Below, piece after piece: positions 1 through 11,309 of a stretch of 64,000 nt of DNA (its first letter is position 1; each line of letters begins with the position of its first letter). Below the pieces are notes generated by a model. It made no database searches. It saw nothing but the letters and a program-made list of their open reading frames with translations, and was not told where the DNA came from. A program made the translations under genes and the position numbers. This DNA is from Symbiodinium natans (lineage: Eukaryota; Sar; Dinophyceae; Suessiales; Symbiodiniaceae): assembly GCA_905221605.1 (NCBI GenBank), contig CAJNDS010002530.1, forward strand, positions 186,001 through 250,000, written 5' to 3'.

Positions 1-3000
1 TTCAATACCATCCAAACTCAGGGCCTAGCATTGCGGACCTCTCAGCTCGGGCTCAAGGTCTTAAGATTATCGTGTGTAAGAGGATAAGCCCTCGGGATTT
101 TCGACGTCACCTCGATGGTGTTGTCCCCTGGCCAGCAGAATTGGCTGTGCGCCAACATCTGCTGCAGGATCTTCAGCCGCTCACCACCTTCAAGAAAGGT
201 ATCAGGAGCCTTTTGGCAAAGAAGTGTTCCAGGAGGACATCGGACAGCAAAGCTGGCACTGCCCGAAACTGTAAGGTCCCCACGATTTGCTGGAGGCTGT
301 CCGAAGTTTACAAACGGAATGGATGCACTCTCTCCAGAGTGACCCAGTATAGCAAACTCCTCAGCAACATCAAGAGTTGGTAAGGATATTAAGATTGTAA
401 CTCCTGTAAAATAAGCTCTTGTACCACTTTCTAAACCTACAGTATACATGCCCCCAAACAAGACTTCCAAGAAGAGAAATAGATGACATGGCAAAGATCA
501 TTGATTGGTTACCAAAGATTATTAATTGCAAAATCCCAGAAATTATTATGGAAATGATCCCTCATGCAGGAATTATTAAGATGTAAACTTCTGGATGTCC
601 AAAAACCAAAATAAATGTTGATAGAATATAGGATCTCCCCCAAATATAGGATCAAAGAAAAGTGTATTGAAGATCACCCAATATTAAAAGAAGTGTACCA
701 GATAAGATTGGTAATGTTAATAAAAGCATGAAAGCTGTAATCAAGAAAGCCCAAGGAAATAATGGGATAGTCTTTAATGTCAGATAATAATAAGATCTCA
801 GATTTAGAATTGTTGTCCAAAAGTTAAGAGATGTAAGACATGAAGATATACCAGCAAACAGACCGTTCACAAAACAGCGCTGCGTCTAATCTGATGGGGC
901 TTGACATCAGCATCCCAGCCAAGAGACAAATTTGTCTGTGTGCCCCTCCATGCTCTCCAGGATCAGACATGTAGCCTCCAGCATGCGATTCAGCCGTCCA
1001 TCCAAACTGTTGAAGCGATACATTGAGCCGGAGCAGTCCATGACGAAGCAAAGGCGCCGCTTCTGCCTCACGGCATCCGCACAGCACGGCCCAGAAACTC
1101 ACAGCATTTCACAGTATCTCACCACGTACTCGTGAAACATGTGCATGCGAGTGCATGCTGCTACATCATAGTACAGCGACTCTCTGTTTGAAGGTGCCCG
1201 TATGTGTCAGTCATGCACAAGCTCGGGTTCCGCCTTCTGTTGTGCTGCTCCTGCTGTTTCTGTGGCTCCGCTTCTGCGCGCTTCTTGTAGACATAACGTT
1301 CGCCGGAAATACCCTCCACCAATCGCGTGTCATCCAGTTCACCATCTGAGCAATTTCTCTTCCACACACGCTCCGATCGTTTGTCTTGCGCGTGTCGAAA
1401 TATAGCCCTCAACTGGGCCACTTGAGGTTCCACGTTTGAGAGAACGTCCTGGTACAAAGCCCACATGCTCCTGACAGAACACACGTCTCATGACAGTACT
1501 GTAGTAGTTGCCAACGACATAGGCACAGAAACCCTCGCAGGCTCATGAAAATGCTCGTTTTTCACTTCAAAGATTTAGTTCTGCACTGCCCTTTGAGAGC
1601 ACACCAAGGCTCGGATCCATCTTTTCGATCTCGGCCAAACGTCTCTGCCATGCCTGCGTAAAATTCGCAGGCAAAACCGTAAAACTGCATAGAACGTTGT
1701 AGAACCCTCTCAAGTTTTGACGACCGGAGGCAGAGTCAGAAGAGACCTGCCTCGAGGGCCAAGGCTCTCGCCTGTTTCTTAGACTCCGCGCTAACCTGTT
1801 TTGCTGCATCATCCACTTGGAAAACCTCAACACAGTGGTGAGAGCAAAGAACGAAAAGAATCGCAAGCACGGCTGCACCAACGAAACCACCGAATCCAAC
1901 CAGTCCACCCCATCCATTCAGACAGGAAGCTGGGTTTCCATCCCATAATCGGTATGGACCTCCACGGCCTGCAGGTGCTGAAACAGAAGCATGATAAATT
2001 TGCGGGACACAGCGTTAAGAACGCTAAAAACAACACTAACAACAGCAGGTTGGTCCAACTCGTCCGAGCCCAACCTCCCAACCCTGCGGTGTCCGATCCG
2101 CCGCTTCCTCCGGCCCAGCGGTTGCCTGTCTTTGGCACAAAGGCAAGGCAAGCAAGGCAAGGTAAGGCAAGGAAAGGCAAGGAAAGTTGCGCAAGCGATG
2201 CAGTACATCACGGTACTGAAACACAACAGGACTCATGTCTTGACAAACTGAGGCGTGACATGCCGTGAAGCGCCACAAGGCCTCCGACGTGCGGGGCTCC
2301 GCTTGGATCGACCTTGTTGCGAGCACGCACTCCATCTTCCATGCTGTCAGACCTGCAACTCTTACGATCGCGAGCAATGTCCAGCCTCCCCGTGTTTGGG
2401 GCCTTTCATTGCAGTCTTTGGCGTGCTCCGCCCTCCTGGACAAAGCGTGGCCGAGGATGCATACAATCTAGATTGGGATGTGATGCGGTTGCTGAGCTAC
2501 AGATGCTATAGTGAAGAATGTGCTGTCATGTCCCCTCAGACGGCGCACGGCCTGTCGGTTCTTGTTTGATGACTCTTGCAAAAACTTTCATCGGGAATGC
2601 TGTGTCTAAGGCTGAGATACCAGATCCTTCAGAAGTAACCCATGAGGCAACGGGAAAGGACGCGGGAGCAAGGGGATTCCAAATCCAAAAACTGGGTTGA
2701 CTGGTGAGCTGCATAGGTAGCGGCTAAGAAGGACTGCGAAAGGCATCTTTTCTGGGACACCTTCATGTGTGCCTTTGCTAAGGATATGTTCAATCGCAGG
2801 AAAACCCTCTGATATCCAACCCTAAGCAACCACAAGTCACGACAGGGTGCATCAGTCTCTCTCTCTCCTACCTCATCGGCAAGAAGATGAGTTAGCAATG
2901 GATCCAAGAGCTTTGACTTCGGAACACAGGACACTGTACCGGAAGCCCAAGTGAACCGAGCCCAAGACCCCACGACCCTTCCTCACCGGCACCGTTTCCT

Positions 3001-6000
3001 TATCTGAAGCAATCAATGTGCGGCAACCAATGCATCTGAATCTCCCACGCAGATGCGATTACTGTTCATCCGAACACGCTCTCTCTGGACGACCACTTTG
3101 CATGTCTCATCGAGTCCAACATGCTGTGGACTGTTGATTTGTCAATGTTCACGTTCCAATCTGGACTCCGAAAGCATGTCTTCTTCAGTTGGAACAGTCC
3201 TCCATGCGCAGGATAGTACCTGATCTCAACGTCAGCAGCCTTCAGCGAGCGGTTGCCTTTTCCACCTCAGCAAACTGTGATTGCTGCTCTCATGATGTTA
3301 CTTGCGATTAATGGTGTTCAGTAATGGTGTGCATTGATAGTGTTCATTTATGGCATTTCCTCGAGCCGACAGAAGTCAAGCCACCCGAGACGGTGTCGAA
3401 GTTAGCTTCCAACTCATCCACTTGGAGACCCTGTGTCAGCGTCAGCTCTACCGGGTACCGGAATCACTGTGACAGAGTTCCCACTCTCTTACTTACAAGA
3501 GCGCAAATGAAGATCCGGAGGCTCGGAGGCGCTGCTGAGAGGAAGCTCTAACGTCGTCTTCACTGAGTCTCACCAGACATTTCGAGACTGAGAGCAAAAA
3601 GTTTCCTTTCACTTTTCCACTTTTCACTTCAGATGCTCTCAGTTGCGCCTGCGCATCAAAGACCTGCAGGAGCTGCCTCCCACAAAAGGGAGCGGTTTTT
3701 GAACAACCTTTGAGCAAACATGCACTCCGAATAGAGCCTTCGTAGTGGAGGGTCAAATGCTTCGTAAGCGAGGACGTTGCTCAATGCATCCGCCACAGAG
3801 TCCTGGACTGCCCCGCCATGGCACACGAATGGCGGCTTGAGCACTTCTCCCTCGAGGCCTTGGGAAAAGTCTCCAAATGTCGGGCCACAGCAATCGCCTC
3901 TCGCAAAGAGTATGGATACGAGATGGCAGTGTTCTCTGCGAGGGTCCTTGCAGGGCGAGCAAATGCGAGCAAGACAGCAAAACAGCACAGCAAAACAGCA
4001 AAGAAGGCCATGTCTGACATGTCGAGTCATGACAACCGTGGTCCTTAGCTCGGCGAATGCCAGAGCCAGCTTGTCCAAAATACGTTTGGGGTAGGTGGGA
4101 GCGATGTGGTGGAGGAGATCGATTTCCGAGGCGAGATCCTTCGCGGATCTTTGCACAAGGTACCAACAACCCAGGGGGGCTCACACTCTCTCTCTTGCTC
4201 TCTCGTTCTTGCTCATGATCGTTCTCCGATGGCAGCTAGCACTTGTTGATGCCACGTGACCGGATTGTCCAGCACGACTGTCGCGAACACATCTCCACAC
4301 TCCCGGAAGAAGGGATTGCCGTGAAAAGGAAATCCAGGACGATTGGCTAAAACCTGCATGCTTGCCAGGGGCCGGTGATGGCCGGTGGCTGAAGAACTTC
4401 TCCCACTGCAGAAGAGTAGACAAATCACAGTAGCGTGTCGGCTGCTTATGTTGCCTGTTCTCTTGGCACCCGGCCCAAAGCCGGAAATCTGGATGGATCT
4501 GGATGTCAGATGGACGACAGCCTTGGATTGCTCAGTGGCATATGGGGGCGATGCTGACTTCTGACGGTTCCTTTTTTGTCAGGGAAGATGGAGCGGAGCC
4601 TTGGCGGCAGAGACGACGGCCATCTCCGAGAAGCAGTTCTCCATCCTGTGACTGGGCGACCCGACAATGCCAAGCAGGTTCTGCAAGTTTTTGGGAGGTT
4701 CTCTCCGAGGCTTCTCTCTCCACGAATTCACATCTCTTTCAACAGGTACTCGTCCTCAATGAGCGATTTCAAAATGATAACAACTTCTGTCGGGGCTTTG
4801 TCCGCTTCGTCCAGTACCTTGAGAGAGCAAAGGTCTTTACAGGTCTCTACTATTTAAAATGGCTCAGGAAAATGATGCACCATGAAGTTACCATGAAGTT
4901 ACCAAATGAAGTCAAAGCACGCAAACCCTTCCGTTCTTTGCAGCCCGCACCAGTGGAGCATCTTCATAGAGCAGGCGGCCATTCTCCAAAACTGGGCGTA
5001 AAGTCAGCGAGCTTACCTCAATGACACCCAGGCATACCCAGGCGGCCCACGCACTAAGTCTTACATATGGAACAGGACAGGGATGCGAAATATGCGAATC
5101 GCAGTCAGGATGCTGTCGTGTCGCGGTGCAACTGTACATACTCACGCTCTGCTCTGAGCAGCTGAAGCGTACGATCTGCTGCCACATTCTTGCCGACTCC
5201 TCGCCGGGATTTGCAGAGAGATTGGTGTAAGGGGGCGTTCAGTCGCAGATGTCGCGGTAGGTGTGATTGGTGGCAGGGGCTTGTTTGACGGTCAGCGTCC
5301 TTGATTCCCCAGCAATAGCACGGCATGCTCGCCAGCTTCTTCACCTCAAGCGTGAGATGTCTGAAAGATTCTGAAGATTGGGTCTTGCAACCATATGCTA
5401 TGCTCGCAGGATCCTCTGCACAGGATCGAACAAGGTCGAACCATACCGAAACGAGTTGCACAAAAGAATTCTTTGCACCGTGTTCCTTGGCTCAGAAGAA
5501 AAAATTAAATAGTACACAGGCAAGACCGTCAGCAGCGATACTCTCTGTGGCCGATGCTGACATTGCATCAGCTTGCAGGTTTGGATATTGACAAAGCATA
5601 AACAACAAAGATTGACAAAGAGGTCATGAGCCAAGTAACAAGGCTGAAGCACTCGCATAGAAACTCCGCGGGGCGGGCACTAACTCTGATCGTCGTGGTG
5701 TGCGTCGTGCGATGCGCCGGCTCCCAACAACAACGTCGTCGGCATCGACTGTGACGGCAGGCTCCCTTCTCTGCTTGCCTGACTTTGGCACCGGGCTCTT
5801 TTCGACCGACTGAAGCCATCCTTCAACAGCCTCCTGAAGCCGCACCGGCAAGAAGCGTGACATCATGGCGTCGTGCACGATCGTGTGGAGGCACGGCCCT
5901 TCAGGACTACCAGCTGCATGACGTGCTATTCGAAGCAGAACCCGTAGAGACAATCTCAGCAAATCGCGTTCTGCTCGGGAGAAGGAGGAGTCAGATTGCG

Positions 6001-9000
6001 CTCCGAGCGCCGCAGAAGAAACCGTTGCAACGTCTGCACACAACTTTTCAGTTGCCGAAGGGACTAGCAATTGCAGTGCAGAGCTTAACTCTGAGAGCGT
6101 CATCTCAGGTAGGGTGTGTGTAGAGAAAAGGGCGGCAACCTCGGGACTCAACCAGCTGCCTGGCTCTGCAAGCGCCACGAGACGAAAGCTGCGTGCAAGC
6201 TTGTGTACTCGACCGCTCTCGCAGCGGGCATCGTCCACCAAGCGAGTTCCATCTGGCAGATCCAGTTCACGCTCTGTGCAAAGCCTGCTCAAAGCTGCCA
6301 CCAGGGCACCTGGCGGTAGCCGGTGCGCCCCATCCAGAACAACAACGCCGCCTGTACGTGCTGCAGCGGCAACTGGCTGGTCTGCCCATGAAGATGCTCC
6401 TGGTTTGCATTGATACACGGGGTCTGTAGAACTTGTATGGTGCGCCGGGCTGATCAAATCACTGAGGGACCACTGCAAATTTTTATGCGGTCCTGAAGTT
6501 TCATCGGTCACTCGCCTCTGGAGAAGATCTCGGGCTGTTAGATCTCGATGAAGATTAAACGTCTGCCTGCAGTGGCAACTTGCTAGGGGCCATCAGTCGC
6601 AAATTCCCTTCGGCGTGATGGCCCAGCAACAAGGAGCTGCCCGATTGCGAGACATTGCCAAAGCCGCCGCATGCTTCCGACCTGCCAATATGTTTGCCTC
6701 GGCCTCCGGCTGAGAGGCGCATTTCCAACCCTTCCCTGCACTCCACCGATCACGCCCCCAGCCCAATGCCTGCGGGAGCTGCCAAACCTGCAATCCGATG
6801 CTGGGGGGGGGGGGGGGGGGGGGGCCAGCCTGTGGCCGGGCAGACATACTTGACCTTGTCACACCTTTGCACCGCCTGCTGACACTGCAAGCCTCTGAAT
6901 ACTGCAAGTTTAAGGCAGTCAGGGGTCCTCGAGAAAGCCGACAACAGCCCCCAAGCTCACTTACGCTGCAGGTTCATGGTTCGGGAGTATGGGTCGAATT
7001 CTCGCCGGTGGCTTGTTCCTCGACCCGTGGTCGCTTTCCGCATCTGCAGCCCGACTGCGCGGACCGGAAACTGCGAGGTGCACCGCCTGGACCGCGGATC
7101 GGCACGTGGAGCGGCTTGGGCCGGCTTGGCTGCCACGCATACACACGCACACTCACACACACACACACATTTACATGTATATATATATATATATGTTTAT
7201 ATATATATACATATATATACATAATACAAAATGAACTTTAACAAAATTGCTAGAGTAATTAAGCATTCTGATGCCCCTCGCAGAAGGAGCTTCTGTACAC
7301 AGGGAGTGCATGTGCCATACCGTGGCACATCATGGAATGCCGATGGCGCGACGTGCAGAGTGCTGTCAAGGTGCCAAGTCTCCGTCCGTAGACACCGAAC
7401 GAGGGCACTTTTGCCGGCACCACGGGCTGCTATGAGAAGAACATTCTGGCCAGCAGCGAGGTCAGCCTACCACTTTGGCGGCTGCTGATTGACACTTGAG
7501 GACTCTTGGCTCTTCTGCAGGGTGCGCGCTTTCTCTGTGGTAAGGTTGATCAAGCCAAGAAGCCTGAATTGCATGTGCAGCTGCGTCCAGCGCAGCTGTG
7601 CGACAATGGCCAGCTACCAATCGGACTCCTCTAGAGGGCGAGTCAGTACTGCGGCATGGCGACGTCACTTTCGACGAATCCGGACAATGACTCACGAACA
7701 ACGAGCAACAAGTTGAGCATCCGCATGCATCCGCCCACCTCCGGCATCATTAGCGGCTGGGCCACTGAAATCCAAACCGAGCTGCAGCAGGGCCTTCAAA
7801 TCAAGCAAATGATGCGAACGAATCTTTGCAATCTTCTGCAAGCGCCCGAGCCCAAGGCAATGCTCTGCACTCTCTGGCGCGACCGGTTGAGAACTGCTTC
7901 AGATGATTGCAGGGCTCAGATGCTGTATCCCGATGTTTCCCAAAGGCCTTCTTGGCCTGCACAGCGGCCGGCGACAGATCAGAGAGAGGAGGGTAGATTC
8001 GTCGCCTCGTGTCAATCTATTCCTGAACCCAGCTCGGTGTGATGCACAAGACTGCGCAAGCACCACCCAGTCCCTCTGTGCCAAGTGACAGAACATGAAC
8101 AGCAGGACATTGAGAGGCATCAATGGCGGGCTGCTGTGAAGCGTATCTCTGCAAAGCGCTGCTTGAGAAGGAGAAGAATGCCGTGTTGTGATGGATGGAC
8201 TGTCGCTCCAGCTCCTGAGACACTGCATGACACTGCCGAGTTAGACCGCAGTCCCTGCAGTACATGCCAGACTAGTTGACTAGTTGTCAAACTTGCTGGC
8301 CCAAGCTGCCATAATCGTTTCTGCCGCAGTGGTGACGCTTTCCACATCGGCAGTGCTGAGCCCTCTATGCTCTCTCAAGGATGATACCAACTCCTCTGAA
8401 GGAGCCGACGGTATCAAAAGCCTCAGACATGGCGTCTCAAAAGCCGTGTCTAAGGCTGCGCTTGCGAGCACTGTCATAATGCCATATATGGACGTCAAAA
8501 ACTATGTCATTCTGCAGCGACACCCAATCTCACAAACTTATGCCATGTCCTGCCATGCAACGATTGAAATCGTGAGCGTAGGGGTGGGTCCAGAGCCCGC
8601 CCATCGAAAGGTGGACAAGGTGACGCCAAGGCAAAGACCCGAAAATGGCGGTGAACAGCAGCAAGGTGGCTGCTGCGGTCGTCAGCACTCCTTCAGTCAA
8701 AGAAGTGCGACGCACAAGCGAAGACTCCAATTACATCTGCTCCACTTTTGCTGACAGCTCTGGAAATGAGCTGCGACAATTCGGAAAAGCTGCGTGCATC
8801 GACTCCTGTTTGTCAGCACAGGCTCCAGCTGTTCGTACCGCTCGGCTGGAACCAGAAAGCGGCCATCTTCCAGGGACATCTCCCTATTCTCCAGCCTTTT
8901 GGTAAATTTGGCACGTCAATTTCAACTTGCGACGCGATCCAGGAACAAAAAGGCGGACCAAAGGGAAACGGGACGAGGTTCAGATTGTTCAACGTCGGGA

Positions 9001-10230
9001 GCACGTTCCGCTCTGCTCGTTCTAGGCCATCCTGACGTTTGCAGGCCCGCATCCCCATGTCGGAGCAGGGCGCAAGCGCTGGAAGCTGCAGTTCACTGCA
9101 CCACTGCACTCCAAGTCGCGAGAACCAGGATACTGCCCTTCAGTGCCGCCCTCACTGGAGGCGAGTCTGAAAAAGCCACGCTTCCTCCGCTAAGGATCTC
9201 ACGCCGCCTTGCCGTAGTGCACACTCACACGCCAAACACAATCCAATTACATCATGAGGTTCCCGTAGCTGTCCGTACAGTAGCTGGGGGCTGGGAGCTG
9301 TACTGCTTGAGGTCTGCTTCGGTCGTGTCGGCAGAAATCCCAACGTACTCCAGCTCGGCATGAACCTGAATGATGGTAAGTTTTGATGACTCTCCACAAA
9401 GGAAACTTACAATGTTCCCAATATTCCCCTACAAAAGGTTGCTGAGCTGGATGTTCTATTTGACATGTGCGACCTAAGAATGATGCTAGTGAAGAAACCT
9501 GTGCTCAGATTTCGCCGAAAGGTTGCTTACATTGGTTTACTGAACTGGCTTTGCTTACGAGTTTCCAACGATCAAGCCTAAAGCATCAAAGACCATAGAA
9601 ATTGCGTCAACAAGCAGGTCAAGTTGGACAAGGTGAGGCTCATGCCCTGACTGGAAATTGAAAAACGCGCATCCTTCCCTGAACCCGAAATTTTTGCGGT
9701 CTCGACATCCCTCGACAAAGCGGCTTGGCCCGTGGGCCTCCGGAATGCTTCCGGGACATCTACTGTGCGGGGATGTGCCATGATATGTTATGAAGAAGCT
9801 TGGCATCGAAGGACCTGGAATGGCACATGTACCGAATGTTGCCGAAACTTTGAGGAGTGCCGCTTGGAAGCCAGCTCTGCGTACGCTAGCGCTAGCAGCC
9901 GTGCTCGAGCACGCTCGGCCGGCGACGACAGTAGCAGTGCATCTTGGGCCAGCGAGTCCTTCAAGCAAACACGAATTATGCGAATTGAGCTGCTGATTGC
10001 CCAGACTTGCCCATGCCTTCAAATGCCTTCGAGTGCATTCTTGACAAACAGGCCTTCTGCGCCAGCCACTTCAGTGCTGGACGAAGTGCAAGGGGCAGCT
10101 GCCGAAGAAATCCGCGGGGTACGAGACTGGGAAGGCAAGGCTCCTCCACTGAACTTCGTAGCTTAAAACAGCTCCGCAATGGAAAGCCACCTTTCGAAAC
10201 ATGGCTGCCCTGAGAAGAGCGAAATGAAGA
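1..10230 (-). CDS. VWA8: VWA8 (von Willebrand A domain-containing protein 8), multi-exon gene, 3' end cut by window edge
   Basis: Read on the minus strand, about twenty exon islands occur in the same order as in animal and plant VWA8: N-terminal region, three AAA ATPase modules, a long middle region, a Gly-rich linker and a C-terminal VWA domain. In other eukaryotes VWA8 is a mitochondrial matrix-side ATPase of the dynein-like/midasin-like AAA class. Signature pieces here are LKWLAQK joined to [31 protein letters not shown], the P-loop [59 protein letters not shown] and [17 protein letters not shown]. Introns are short (56 and 95 bp examples) with GT, GC and GA donors. I could not place the start codon: the frame is open upstream of 10180 and an acceptor-like TTCTCAG lies near 10220. 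I did not find convincing exons for much of the middle region (about 2.2-3.7 kb). The family call is firm; the exon list is incomplete. Confidence 0.92.
111..359 (-). CDS. VWA8: VWA8 exons: second half of the VWA domain (two exons)
   Basis: The exon at 359-284 reads [20 protein letters not shown], then QPPAN plus the first base of Arg. It is followed by an intron 283-188 and the exon 187-111, which reads [20 protein letters not shown], then NTIE, ending at a GT donor at 110. Joining C284 to GT at 187 restores CGT (Arg) and gives PPANRGERLKIL, matching the family. The 96-bp intron is a multiple of three and has no stop, so it is invisible to a simple frame scan. Coding continues beyond the left window edge. 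Confidence 0.9.
376..856 (-). pseudogene. cox1: Nuclear copy of mitochondrial cox1 (NUMT), fragment inside a VWA8 intron
   Basis: On the minus strand this AT-rich block reads as an internal part of cytochrome c oxidase subunit 1: [89 protein letters not shown] and [20 protein letters not shown]. The protein type is that of dinoflagellate and apicomplexan mitochondria. It cannot be functional. A base is missing in the FWFFGHPEVY region, a TGA stands after IIPA, and a few bases are lost at the VWGHHMY site, so the frame changes at least twice. Both neighbours are VWA8 exons, so this is nuclear DNA. The fragment reaches within about 17 bp of the 3' splice site. Orientation is the same as VWA8. 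Confidence 0.93.
928..1066 (-). CDS. VWA8: VWA8 exon: MIDAS half of the C-terminal VWA domain
   Basis: The exon starts after GTGAG at 1067 and ends with HTDKF at 928, followed by a GT donor (927-926). It reads [18 protein letters not shown], then [20 protein letters not shown]. The metal-ion-dependent adhesion site motif DxSxS is intact (DCSGS). The next exon in the transcript starts at 359, so the intervening intron is 568 bp and contains the cox1 fragment described separately. Confidence 0.93.
1250..2126 (-). CDS. VWA8: VWA8 exons: linker before the VWA domain
   Basis: Three islands match the conserved stretch preceding the VWA domain. The first, about 2126-2070, reads [18 protein letters not shown], the Gly-rich linker. 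The second, about 1815-1751, reads [20 protein letters not shown]. The third, about 1470-1250, reads [20 protein letters not shown], then SERVWKRN, then [20 protein letters not shown]. Between them are introns without open continuity. The stretch 2130-3740 should hold the rest of the middle region, but I see only weak candidates there and do not annotate them. A short (AAGGC)n tract at 2139-2186 lies just upstream of the linker exon. Confidence 0.85.
3744..5400 (-). CDS. VWA8: VWA8 exons: third AAA module
   Basis: Exons in order: about 5400-5290 ([17 protein letters not shown]); about 5212-5108 (RRGVGKN, then [13 protein letters not shown]), a P-loop with Asn in place of Ser/Thr; about 5018-4921 ([18 protein letters not shown] then [15 protein letters not shown] donor); 4817 to about 4755 ([19 protein letters not shown]), an intact Walker B DEAD; about 4645-4610 ([12 protein letters not shown]); about 4505-4471 ([10 protein letters not shown]); about 4353-4240 ([20 protein letters not shown]); about 4140-4044 ([20 protein letters not shown]); 3937-3859 ([20 protein letters not shown] then LETFPK, GC donor); 3802 to about 3744 ([20 protein letters not shown]). 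The last pair is separated by a 56-bp intron. Sequence order matches other VWA8 proteins throughout. Confidence 0.9.
5624..7470 (-). CDS. VWA8: VWA8 exons: second AAA module
   Basis: The P-loop exon lies at about 7463-7396 and reads [20 protein letters not shown], an intact Walker A (GAGKS), ending at a GT donor (7395-7394). The next clear exon begins at 6566 after a CTGCAG acceptor and reads [17 protein letters not shown], a VWA8 hallmark. The frame then carries WSLSDL, a probable small intron that happens to stay open, and a long exon with [20 protein letters not shown] (Walker B-like VVLDG), [17 protein letters not shown] and [20 protein letters not shown] short exon joining 7396 to 6566 (about 15 residues in other VWA8 proteins) was not found. 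The open frame to 5624 includes intronic sequence at its end; real coding probably stops near DADDVVVGS (about 5720). Confidence 0.88.
6803..6824 (+). repeat. Poly-G run (22 G)
   Basis: An uninterrupted run of about 22 G on the plus strand lies between VWA8 P-loop and module-2 exons, in an intron (C run in the transcript). It explains the Gly- or Pro-only segments of the open frames here. Confidence 0.95.
7135..7227 (+). repeat. (CA)n/(TA)n compound microsatellite in a VWA8 intron
   Basis: A CA-rich stretch passes directly into an AT dinucleotide tract with small interruptions (ACATGTATAT, TGTTTAT). The short open frames across it (His/Thr or Tyr/Ile repeats) are noise. Confidence 0.95.
8300..10180 (-). 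CDS. VWA8: VWA8 exons: N-terminal region and first AAA module
   Basis: Exons in gene order: about 10180-10054 (ends [10 protein letters not shown] donor at 10053-10052); 9958 to about 9861 ([19 protein letters not shown]); 9365-9304 ([20 protein letters not shown] donor); 9207-9120 ([20 protein letters not shown] then [10 protein letters not shown] donor); 9031-8982 ([19 protein letters not shown] donor); 8895 to about 8855 ([20 protein letters not shown]); about 8690-8565 ([14 protein letters not shown] then [15 protein letters not shown]); about 8440-8300 ([18 protein letters not shown] and onward). Joining 9304 to 9207 completes the Gln codon of LKQRREI, which fixes both splice sites. The nucleotide-binding loop position reads SSPAERARA and lacks the GKS/GKT signature, so this module is probably not a canonical ATPase. 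Residues after the arginine-finger-like [10 protein letters not shown] are well kept. Confidence 0.88.
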
Positions 10231-10234
10231 TTTC

Positions 10235-11300
10235 TAATTGTTCGAACGGTTTGATATCGAAGGCCATGGGTCGAGTCCTCTGGGTGACGGCGTAGCGGAG
10301 CTTGAACGCCGCCCACAGAAACTGTCCCCCAGGATGTGGCGGCTGTGGCGGCTGGGGCTGTGGAGATGCGCCGGACACACCAACAAGGGCGTTGGCTCAG
10401 CATGGCTCAGCATGACTCCGCATGGCTATGGTGCATCTCAGTCGCCAAGGAGTTGTCTCCACTTGTGCACTAACTGCTCGTACCTATTAAATTAACAAGT
10501 TCCCAGAAGACTGACGCTCAGGTGTTGCCTCCATGTCCTTACCAGAACATGGCAAACGCGTGACAAACACGCTGATACTTGTGAGCAGGAGTGTTGCTGG
10601 GCCGCCTGGCCACAAGAGCATACGCCAGCCTTCCAAAGAAGCCTTCCAAAGAAGCCTTCCAAAGAAGCCCTTTTTTTGCTCCGCGCATCGGAGACACCTT
10701 GTCATGCAATTCTGCCTGCCAAGGACAGGCGGGCTCTAGTGACTCTAGTGAGCTAGTGCAAACGGCACCTTTCATGCGTTCATCCACTCTACCCACGAAC
10801 AAGCATGAACAAGGAATGTGGAGAAAAAGCGTGGCCATGTGAACCTTCGAGAAGCTGTGCAGCCCTCTTGGCATCCTCGCTGGGCTCCCACAGCAGGCCC
10901 TGACACCACAAGCTCGAATCAACTCCGCGCGCTGTTCATCGGGCAGTGCATTCGAAGCTCCACTTCAAGCATTCAAGCTGTCCATCCCACTCACCTTCCG
11001 CAGCAAGCCGTCATTGTGCACTGGCGCATCTCCTTCGCCAGCCCAAAATGCTCTGGCCTGCATAGCTACTGTGCCGAATGGTTCCTCTGTGGTGTGCAGC
11101 AAAGCTGAGCTTGGGAGTCACGAGACAAAGCTGATGCAAAGAATTTGGTTTGTCGAAACAGGGCGGTATGGCCGCCATGCACACATCCTTATCGGTGCGC
11201 AGAACCTGCACCGGATTCGTCGTCAGAGTGAAACATCGCCATGGATGTGTGATGATGTGTGGGGGATGCCTGCGGAACGTAGGTTAGCACATCGCCATTG
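10235..11300. other. No supported gene; small 13-bp tandem repeat
   Basis: Between the 5' end of VWA8 and the next minus-strand exons I find no convincing exon. The only structure is a tandem of three copies of CCTTCCAAAGAAG at about 10628-10668, followed by a T run. A VWA8 first exon or 5' UTR may lie at 10.2-10.4 kb but cannot be placed. Confidence 0.5.
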
Positions 11301-11309
11301 ACCTTTGTA

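Noticed and set aside
42..494. 150-residue minus-strand frame read as one protein
   Set aside because: It is a composite of NUMT cox1, the end of an intron, two VWA8 exons and the stopless intron between them.
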